Assembly (NCBI GenBank): GCA_902478935.1
Contig: CABSMV010000010.1
Span: forward strand, 1 to 26,901
Direction of reading: 5' to 3'
DNA from: an uncultured Collinsella sp.
GTDB lineage: Bacteria > Actinomycetota > Coriobacteriia > Coriobacteriales > Coriobacteriaceae
DNA length: 26,901 nucleotides
The notes under the pieces are model-generated. The model did no database searches, had not been told where the DNA came from, and saw only the letters and a list, made by a program, of their open reading frames with translations. This document shows, one piece after another, positions 21,389 to 26,901 of this stretch. Position 1 is the stretch's first letter. Every line of letters begins with the position of its first letter. A program made the position numbers and the translations under genes.

Positions 21389-23689
21389 ATGGTCAAGCTG
21401 TACGAGGACGGCATCTACCTGCGTAACGGCAGCGAGGTTGTGCCTGAGGCCGAGGCTGCCGAGCGCGGTATTACGCAGACGCCCGAGGATGCCAAGCGCG
21501 GCACCATCGCGTATTCGATCCTCCAAGCACACAATACGTCCGGCGACCCCGAGGCGCTCAAGATTCGCTTCGACGCCATGGCGAGCCACGACATCACCTT
21601 TGTCGGCATCATCCAGACGGCGCGCGCCTCGGGCATGGAGCAGTTCCCGCTGCCCTACGTGCTCACCAACTGCCACAACTCGCTGTGCGCCGTGGGCGGC
21701 ACCATCAACGAGGACGACCACGTCTTTGGTCTCTCGGCTGCCAAGAAGTACGGCGGCATCTTCGTCCCGCCGCACATCGCCGTCATCCACTCCTTTATGC
21801 GTGAGAATTTCGCCGGCTGTGGCAAGATGATCCTGGGCTCCGACTCGCACACCCGCTACGGCGCTCTGGGCACCATGGCCGTGGGCGAGGGCGGCGGCGA
21901 GCTGGCAAAGCAGCTGCTGCGCGACACCTACGACGTTGCCTATCCCGGCGTCGTTGCCATCTACCTCACGGGCGCCCCGCGTCCCGGCGTCGGCCCGCAC
22001 GACGTGGCGCTCGCCATCATCCGCGCCGTCTTTGCCAAGGGCTACGTCAAGAACAAGGTCATGGAGTTTGTGGGCCCGGGCATCGCGAGCATGACGACCG
22101 ACTACCGCAACGGCGTTGACGTTATGACCACCGAGACCACCTGCCTTTCCTCCATTTGGGCAACTGACGAGGACACGCACGCGTTCCTGACCATGCATGG
22201 CCGCGGCGACGACTACCGCGAGCTCAAGCCCGCCGATGTCGCCTACTACGACGGCTGCGTCGAGGTCGATCTGTCGAGCATCAAGCCCATGATCGCGCTG
22301 CCGTTCCATCCTTCCAACGGCTTTGAGATCGACGAGCTCAACGAGAACCTCGAGGACATCCTGCACGAGGTGGAGCTCGAGGCCGCCAAGATCGGCGAGG
22401 GCAAGACGCACTTTAGCCTGCTCGACAAGATTGTCGACGGCAAGCTGCACGTGCAGCAGGGCGTTATCGCCGGCTGCTCAGGCGGCAACTACGACTCCGT
22501 GGTCCAGGCTGCCCGCGTGCTCAAGGGCGCCAACACCGGCTGCGGCGAGTTCTCGCTGTCGGTCTATCCCACGAGCCAGCCCGTGGCGCTCGAGCTTACG
22601 CGCCGCGGCTACATCTACGATCTTATGGAGGCCGGCGCGATCGTGCGCACGGCGTTCTGCGGCCCGTGCTTTGGCGCCGGCGACACGCCCGCCAACAACG
22701 GCCTTTCGATCCGCCACACTACGCGCAACTTCCCCAACCGCGAGGGTTCCAAGCCGGGTAATGGCCAGCTGAGCGCCGTGGCCCTGATGGACGCCCGCTC
22801 CATTGCGGCGACGGCGGCCAACGGCGGCGTCCTGACGCCGGCGACCGACCTGCCCGAGGAGACTTGGGACGAGGCCTGCGAGTACACCTTTGACGACGCG
22901 CCGTACAAAAAGCGCGTGTACTGGGGCTTTGGCAAGGCGGAGCCTGCTGACGAGCTGGTCGAAGGCCCCAACATCAAGCCGTGGCCCGCGATGGAGCCCC
23001 TCGGCGACGATATCCTGCTCAAGGTGTGCTCCAAGATCATGGACCCGGTCACCACGACCGACGAGCTCATTCCCTCGGGCGAGACGAGCTCCTTCCGCTC
23101 CAACCCGCTGGGCCTGGCCGAGTTTACGCTCAGCCGCCGCGACCCTGCCTACGTGGGTCGTTCCAAGGAAGTCGACGCGGTGGAGAAGCGCCGCGTGGCC
23201 GGCGAGGCCGCGGGCGACCTGGCGGCGCTCGATGCCGAGCTTTCGGGCGTGTTTGAGGCGCTGGCCGGCGCGGGTGTCGCGGCCGATGCCAAAACGACCG
23301 AGTACGGCTCCATGCTCTATGCCAAGAAGCCCGGTGACGGTTCTGCCCGCGAGCAGGCTGCGAGCTGCCAGCGCGTAATTGGCGGCCTTGCCAACATCGT
23401 CCACGAGTACGCCACCAAGCGCTATCGCTCCAACGTGATGAACTGGGGCATGGTGCCCTTCCAGATGGAGGCCGAGCCCAACTTTGAGGTGGGCGACTAC
23501 GTCTTTGTGCCGGGTATCCGTGCTGCGCTCGATGGTGACCTAAAGGGCATCGCCGCCTACGTGGTGCGCGCCGACGGTACGGTCGAGCAGATTGAGCTCT
23601 ATATTGCCGATATGACGGCAGAGGAGCGTGCCATCGTCAAGGCCGGTTGCCTGATCAACTACAACAAGTTCAAGGCCGCTGCCGATTAA
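21389..23689 (+). CDS. Aconitase-superfamily hydratase (YbhJ-like), [4Fe-4S]
   Basis: A 766-residue protein of the aconitase superfamily. The three cluster cysteines are Cys363 ([10 protein letters not shown]), Cys424 and Cys427 ([10 protein letters not shown]); their spacing of 61 and 3 is very near that of mitochondrial aconitase (63 and 3). Other family landmarks are [22 protein letters not shown] and a C-terminal swivel domain with [10 protein letters not shown]. It is diverged from standard citrate aconitases (no GSCTN), so the substrate is uncertain; a citrate-like hydroxy acid dehydration is likely. The start at 21389 has GGGAG upstream; the ATG at 21344 has none. Monocistronic. Confidence 0.88.
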   Translation: MVKLYEDGIYLRNGSEVVPEAEAAERGITQTPEDAKRGTIAYSILQAHNTSGDPEALKIRFDAMASHDITFVGIIQTARASGMEQFPLPYVLTNCHNSLCAVGGTINEDDHVFGLSAAKKYGGIFVPPHIAVIHSFMRENFAGCGKMILGSDSHTRYGALGTMAVGEGGGELAKQLLRDTYDVAYPGVVAIYLTGAPRPGVGPHDVALAIIRAVFAKGYVKNKVMEFVGPGIASMTTDYRNGVDVMTTETTCLSSIWATDEDTHAFLTMHGRGDDYRELKPADVAYYDGCVEVDLSSIKPMIALPFHPSNGFEIDELNENLEDILHEVELEAAKIGEGKTHFSLLDKIVDGKLHVQQGVIAGCSGGNYDSVVQAARVLKGANTGCGEFSLSVYPTSQPVALELTRRGYIYDLMEAGAIVRTAFCGPCFGAGDTPANNGLSIRHTTRNFPNREGSKPGNGQLSAVALMDARSIAATAANGGVLTPATDLPEETWDEACEYTFDDAPYKKRVYWGFGKAEPADELVEGPNIKPWPAMEPLGDDILLKVCSKIMDPVTTTDELIPSGETSSFRSNPLGLAEFTLSRRDPAYVGRSKEVDAVEKRRVAGEAAGDLAALDAELSGVFEALAGAGVAADAKTTEYGSMLYAKKPGDGSAREQAASCQRVIGGLANIVHEYATKRYRSNVMNWGMVPFQMEAEPNFEVGDYVFVPGIRAALDGDLKGIAAYVVRADGTVEQIELYIADMTAEERAIVKAGCLINYNKFKAAAD

Positions 23690-23700
23690 CTCTGCTGTAC

Positions 23701-23772
23701 GCCCCGGCCACACCTTTCCCTCGTGCTCACGCGCTTCGCGAGGGTCGCCCGAGGGAAAGGTGTGGCCGGGGC
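23701..23772. repeat. 72-bp inverted repeat with perfect 23-bp arms
   Basis: The arm 23701-23723 (starting GCCCCGGCCACACC) is the exact reverse complement of 23750-23772, with a nested CTCG...CGCG-type inner stem. It starts 11 bases after the hydratase stop. It lacks a T run, so it is a palindromic repeat or mRNA end-stabilising structure. Confidence 0.88.
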
Positions 23773-23823
23773 TACCGCGACGTTCTCGTTGGGTCTTGAG
23801 GGACGCTAAAAATAGACTTGCTT

Positions 23824-23858
23824 GAAGCCGCTCCTGTTATCGGGGCGGCTTCTTTTTT
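23824..23858 (+). terminator. Terminator of the hydratase gene
   Basis: GAAGCCGCTCC pairs with GGGGCGGCTTC (one wobble) and is followed by TTTTTT. Confidence 0.88.
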
Positions 23859-23865
23859 GTCGAAA

Positions 23866-23900
23866 ACCGCCACAAAGGGGACAGGCACCTTTGTGGCGGT
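23866..23900. repeat. 35-bp dispersed hairpin, copy 1
   Basis: ACCGCCACAAAGG pairs perfectly with CCTTTGTGGCGGT around the loop GGACAGGCA. The left flank is CGAAA. Copies 2 and 3 are at 24734 and 25538. Confidence 0.92.
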
Positions 23901-23954
23901 GGGGAACGAGCTCGATGTTGTTGTGATCGTTGAGCGGTATGTTAATGAGCGGCT

Positions 23955-24623
23955 CTACAGAATTTCATCCGGGTTGGCGGGTTTGGTTGTTTTGGGGATG
24001 CCGAGTTTGGATGACGCGAAATCGTCAACATCGTCCTTGATTCCATCTTTGGTGTAGACGGTGACCGTATAGGTGCTGTGCCCGAATTCGCTCTTGTCGC
24101 GTGTCGCCCAGGCCTGCCAGTAGGCAGCCCCGTTTCGCCCTTTGATTTTTCCGACACGGCGGAGTTCTGTTCGCTTTAATTGCTGGTTGCTATAGATGGT
24201 TCGACCGGCCTCCTCGGTGAGCCCGCACTGTCCAAGCATCTTGTCGAGGACTTGGTTCATGTGGCGCTCATCGGTGTTTGGTGCGTAGTCGTAGGCGAGG
24301 GTGATGGAGTCGAGGGGCTGGTCGTCGATCAAATAATTCATCGTCTGAGGTTCAAGGCAGAAATAGGGGGAGCATCCGTCGACCTTGCCGAGCAACGGTA
24401 ACTTGGACTGCCAACTTCCGGTGGGAATTGCATATTCGTAGAACACGCCACGGCAGACAAAGGAGAGCGAGGTGGCACGCGAGCCGGCGTCGATCATCCC
24501 GCAAAGATCGAAGGGCGAGGCGATACCAAAAGAAAAGGGCGTGATGACGATAAGGAAGAGCATCACGATGGGTATGGCGAGAATGGCGATGACGTTGCGA
24601 CCGGTGGAATGAGACGGCTTCAT
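23955..24623 (-). CDS. Membrane-anchored protein of unknown function
   Basis: A 222-residue protein I do not recognise. A hydrophobic segment at about residues 11-30 (VIAILAIPIVMLFLIVITPF) with a basic N-terminus suggests a single signal anchor, the rest being outside. The exported part has five cysteines (41, 57, 84, 89, 133) that could form disulfides, then mixed alpha/beta sequence. The start at 24623 has GAGGAG five bases upstream. Base composition looks less GC-rich than the neighbouring housekeeping genes. It stands between hairpin copies 1 and 2 and is divergent from the next gene, which is similar in size and layout but not clearly homologous. Confidence 0.75.
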   Translation of the reverse strand: MKPSHSTGRNVIAILAIPIVMLFLIVITPFSFGIASPFDLCGMIDAGSRATSLSFVCRGVFYEYAIPTGSWQSKLPLLGKVDGCSPYFCLEPQTMNYLIDDQPLDSITLAYDYAPNTDERHMNQVLDKMLGQCGLTEEAGRTIYSNQQLKRTELRRVGKIKGRNGAAYWQAWATRDKSEFGHSTYTVTVYTKDGIKDDVDDFASSKLGIPKTTKPANPDEIL

Positions 24624-24733
24624 ATGCGCTCCTCGAGACAAAGATCTGTTGAGGATAGGCAGAAATGGATATGTTCAGAGAACAATTCAAGTTTAATCTC
24701 ATGGCGCGAGATGGTCGACCGTTAGCGTCGAAA

Positions 24734-24768
24734 ACCACCACAAAGGTGCCTGTCCCCTTTGTGGTGGT
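24734..24768. repeat. 35-bp dispersed hairpin, copy 2
   Basis: ACCACCACAAAGG pairs perfectly with CCTTTGTGGTGGT around the loop TGCCTGTCC, which is the reverse complement of the copy 1 loop. Compared with copy 1, G-C pairs are replaced by A-T pairs on both arms (compensated change). Flanks match copy 1 (CGAAA left, GGGGA right). Confidence 0.92.
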
Positions 24769-24787
24769 GGGGAGTGGACGGCTTCTT

Positions 24788-24816
24788 TTGGTGATAGTGT
24801 TAGCTGGAGGTATCAT
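24788..24816 (+). promoter_or_regulatory. Possible promoter of the 24825 gene
   Basis: TTGGTG (24788-24793), 17 bases, TATCAT (24811-24816). A start site 7 bases later would fall almost on the ATG at 24825, so either that mRNA is nearly leaderless or translation starts at the GTG at 24858. Confidence 0.4.
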
Positions 24817-24824
24817 TAGGGCAC

Positions 24825-25529
24825 ATGACGCGGGTTTGCATTGTGGGGTGTTTTGCCGTGAGCCGTTCTGCCCGTATTGGATTGATTGTCTTGGCGCTTG
24901 CGATCGCTGTGGTTGGCGCGGGCGCTGTCGGTATGGCATTTCTACCTGCTGCGGTGACGGAGCCGGTGGTCAAGCCTGTGACTCAATCTGTCGAACTTCT
25001 GACCGGCGAAGACAAGCCCGAGACCATTACGGTTGATTTTGATGAGCAGCCGGCTGTGCTGGGTATTAGCAATTATCCGTGTATTCAGCTTGGGGCCATG
25101 CGCTATACCACGGATACAAGCCTGATCGATAGGGCGTCCGAGCTACTCAAGGGCAAAACATTTAAGCGTTGGTACGGATATGCGTCCTATCGGGCAAAAG
25201 CGAACGACATGGTTGGCGGATGCCATTCGTCCATCGAGTTGGACACCGCGAATGGCGCCAAGTTATGTGATGTCTCGTACGATCCTGGCTACGAGGGCAA
25301 TGAGGGGCCGGGCATCTACATCTTGGACGGCGATGCCGCCTATGTCATGGAGGGCAACCAGGCCGAGCTCAACGATTTTATGGGTCAGTGCACTCAGGAT
25401 GCCTATGAACAGACCTGCTTGCCCGACCCGCAGACTGCACGCGATAGTGGGTCTGCCCGTACATGGCTGTTCGAGGATGAGATGCCCTGGAACGCCGAAT
25501 CGGGAAGCACGGGCTCGGCGAAGGAGTAG
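24825..25529 (+). CDS. Membrane-anchored protein of unknown function
   Basis: A 234-residue protein I do not recognise. A basic stretch (SRSARIG) and a hydrophobic segment at about residues 19-40 (LIVLALAIAVVGAGAVGMAF) indicate an uncleaved or cleaved signal segment; the remainder is acidic and probably outside the cell. It includes a repeated-Tyr patch (KRWYGYASYRAK), about five exported cysteines and an acidic Ser/Gly tail. The start is uncertain: ATG at 24825 has only AGGG close by, while GTG at 24858 (in VSRSARIG) has GGGG about ten bases upstream and suits the predicted promoter better. It lies between hairpin copies 2 and 3. Confidence 0.7.
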   Translation: MTRVCIVGCFAVSRSARIGLIVLALAIAVVGAGAVGMAFLPAAVTEPVVKPVTQSVELLTGEDKPETITVDFDEQPAVLGISNYPCIQLGAMRYTTDTSLIDRASELLKGKTFKRWYGYASYRAKANDMVGGCHSSIELDTANGAKLCDVSYDPGYEGNEGPGIYILDGDAAYVMEGNQAELNDFMGQCTQDAYEQTCLPDPQTARDSGSARTWLFEDEMPWNAESGSTGSAKE

Positions 25530-25537
25530 AGACCGCG

Positions 25538-25572
25538 ACCACCACAAAGGTGCCTGTCCTCTTTGTGGTGGT
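25538..25572. repeat. 35-bp dispersed hairpin, copy 3
   Basis: ACCACCACAAAGG pairs with TCTTTGTGGTGGT-like sequence (one wobble) around GCCTGTCC, and the right flank TTTTCGG is the inverse of the CGAAAA left flank in copies 1 and 2. So it is inserted in the opposite orientation to copy 1. Confidence 0.9.
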
Positions 25573-25582
25573 TTTCGGTCTG

Positions 25583-25799
25583 TCTCGATCTGTAACATCT
25601 TGGCCGCTAAAAGTGGGCCTGGTGTTACAGATTTAGATTTTTGATCCGGGTGTTTTCTGTTCGTCTCGATTTGTAACAGACAGAGCTCTATTTGCTGACT
25701 AGATGTTACAGATTTAGATAAACGGGTGCCGCTGGTCATTTCATCTCGATCTGTAACATCTAGAGCCATAAACAGCCGCTAGATGTTACAGATTGAGAT
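25583..25799. repeat. Array of three 56-bp palindromes, 80-81-bp pitch
   Basis: Units at 25583-25638, 25664-25719 and 25744-25799 are each 56 bp. Every unit starts TCTCGATYTGTAACA and ends TGTTACAGATTKAGAT, so the ends are inverted repeats, while about 20 central bases differ; 24-25 unrelated bases separate units. It occupies most of the gene-free stretch before clpB. Confidence 0.9.
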
Positions 25800-25860
25800 A
25801 GTAAGGGGACGAGGCCGTAGCGGGTGAGCGCACCTGCTCCCTATCTTTCAATCACTCAGA

Positions 25861-25896
25861 AAATCTTATATATAGAGACTTAGATTTGTGTATAAG
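25861..25896 (+). promoter_or_regulatory. clpB promoter with candidate HspR operator
   Basis: AAATCT (25861-25866) and AGATTT (25882-25887) with a 15-base centre repeat the dnaK operator; TTATAT (25866-25871) and TATAAG (25891-25896) give the promoter, spacer 19. A hairpin GCCGCCC-CGTA-GGGCGGC (25938-25955) lies in the leader before the ribosome site. Confidence 0.75.
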
Positions 25897-25976
25897 ATCG
25901 TACAAAGCTGGCAACAATACTTCTCGAACAACGTGAAGCCGCCCCGTAGGGCGGCCACCCCAAGAGAGGTGATTCC

Positions 25977-26901
25977 ATGAGAATCGATAAGCTAGCAATG
26001 ACGTCGCGCGAGGCGCTGCAGACCGCCATGAGCACGGCTGCCGACGCGCAGGCCGGCGCGGTGGAGCCGATTCACCTGCTGTCCGCCCTGCTCGGTGCCG
26101 GCGAGCGCAATATCTCCGTGATCATCGAGCGCATCGGTGCCGACCCGGCTCAGCTTGCACGCTCCACGCAGGATGCCATTGACCACGCGCCCAAGGTTTC
26201 CGGCGAGGGTCAGCAGATGGGTCTTTCCAACGAGCTCGTCCGCGTTATCGAGAAGGCCGAGAAGAAGGCCACCAAGATGGGCGACAGCTTTGTGGTGACT
26301 GAACATTTGCTGATGGCGCTTGCCGAGGACAAGGGCGAGGCCGGTCGTGTGCTGCGCGACGCCGGCGTCACCAAGGAGCGCATCGAGCAGGTCTACGAGG
26401 AGCTGCGCGGCGATGACCGCGTGACGTCTGCCGAGGACAAGACCCAGTTTGAGGCGCTGGAGCAGTACGGTCGCAATATCTGCGACCTTGCCCGCGCCGG
26501 CAAGCTTGACCCGGTCATCGGCCGTACCGACGAGATCCGTCGTACCATCCAGGTTCTGTCCCGTCGCACCAAGAACAACCCCGTGCTCATCGGCGAGCCG
26601 GGCGTCGGCAAAACTGCCATCGTCGAGGGCATCGCCCAGCGTATCGTGGCCGGCGACGTGCCGAGCACCCTGCGCGACCGCGACCTCATCGAGCTCGACA
26701 TGAGCGCGCTGGTCGCCGGTGCCAAGTACCGCGGCGAGTTCGAGGACCGCTTGAAGGCCGTGCTCAAGGAGGTTCAAAAATCCGAAGGCAAGGTCATCCT
26801 GTTCATCGATGAGCTCCATACCATCGTGGGCGCGGGTGCCACCGAGGGCTCCATGGACGCCGGCAACATCCTCAAGCCCGCACTCGCCCGTGGCGACCTG
26901 C
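25977..26901 (+). CDS. clpB: ATP-dependent disaggregase ClpB (3' truncated by window end)
   Basis: The first 308 codons of ClpB, an Hsp100 ring ATPase that extracts polypeptides from aggregates for refolding by DnaK. The N-terminal double-repeat domain (about 1-145) includes [10 protein letters not shown] and [12 protein letters not shown]. The linker segment [21 protein letters not shown] leads into the first AAA+ domain, with Walker A GEPGVGKT (residues 206-213), Walker B VILFIDE (273-279) and the pore region [11 protein letters not shown]. The frame runs off the window without stop, so the middle domain and second AAA+ module are not seen. AAGAGAGG is the ribosome site. Presence of the DnaK-type operator supports heat-shock control. 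Confidence 0.96.
   Translation, partial: MRIDKLAMTSREALQTAMSTAADAQAGAVEPIHLLSALLGAGERNISVIIERIGADPAQLARSTQDAIDHAPKVSGEGQQMGLSNELVRVIEKAEKKATKMGDSFVVTEHLLMALAEDKGEAGRVLRDAGVTKERIEQVYEELRGDDRVTSAEDKTQFEALEQYGRNICDLARAGKLDPVIGRTDEIRRTIQVLSRRTKNNPVLIGEPGVGKTAIVEGIAQRIVAGDVPSTLRDRDLIELDMSALVAGAKYRGEFEDRLKAVLKEVQKSEGKVILFIDELHTIVGAGATEGSMDAGNILKPALARGDL

Noticed and set aside
24672..24684. Short palindrome TGTTC-AGA-GAACA upstream of the 24623 gene as an operator
   Set aside because: Single 13-bp occurrence with no regulator or promoter overlap to support it.
25583..25799. CRISPR array (regular repeats with different intervals)
   Set aside because: Only three units, each a palindrome with variable centre; no identical direct repeat with unique spacers of one size and no cas genes.

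Overview
The window looks like a chromosomal contig end from a high-GC Coriobacteriia-type actinobacterium, most likely Collinsella or a close relative. This is inferred from gene content, GC-rich codon use and a MerR-type HspR regulator beside dnaK-grpE-dnaJ; no database was searched. Bases 1-22 are not genomic: they match the end of an Illumina Nextera (Tn5 mosaic end) adapter, so the first gene is cut by library construction. No rRNA, tRNA, CRISPR array or transposase gene was found.

Layout. 23-205 is the C-terminal end of a PTS EIIA-like protein, followed by a lipoprotein gene (442-999). On the minus strand, 7963 down to 1288 forms a nickel/hydrogenase-maturation cluster: a small His-rich helical protein, nikR with a His/Cys-rich N-terminal tail, hypF, hypC, hypD, hypE and a HAD phosphatase. 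hypA, hypB and hydrogenase structural genes are absent from the window. Next come trxA (minus), a degenerate uracil-DNA-glycosylase-like protein (plus) and an AgrC/AgrA-like histidine kinase/LytTR regulator pair (minus). 11508-15460 is a complete de novo NAD operon, nadA-nadB-nadC-niaR, behind a perfect 19-bp-arm palindrome that overlaps its promoter. A 2[4Fe-4S] ferredoxin (minus) follows, then the heat-shock locus dnaK-grpE-dnaJ-hspR (16507-20901), an aconitase-superfamily hydratase (21389-23689), two small membrane-anchored unknown proteins (23955-25529), and the start of clpB (25977 to the window end).

How it fits together. The Hyp proteins make and insert the Fe(CN)2CO group of [NiFe] hydrogenase, and NikR probably ties the cluster to nickel. 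NadA and NadB make quinolinate from aspartate and dihydroxyacetone phosphate, NadC makes nicotinate mononucleotide, and NiaR probably shuts the operon down when niacin is present. DnaK, GrpE and DnaJ form the Hsp70 machine and ClpB is the partner disaggregase. dnaK and clpB share a nearly identical 27-bp promoter element (AAATCT-N15-AGATTT), a good candidate for the HspR operator here, although no classical HAIR or CIRCE site is visible.

The most unusual layer is between the genes: many palindromic repeats of several families. They include hairpins with invariant loops but different, still fully complementary arms placed just after stop codons; a 144-bp structure with 37-bp perfect arms between grpE and dnaJ; three dispersed 35-bp hairpins around the two unknown membrane genes; and two arrays of three palindromes with regular pitch (62 bp and 80-81 bp) upstream of the dnaK and clpB promoters. 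The gene-free stretches longer than 300 bases (15849-16506, 20902-21388, 25530-25976) are largely made of these repeats plus promoters. The 291-base gap 11302-11592 holds the NAD operator/promoter; I see nothing clear in its first 200 bases.
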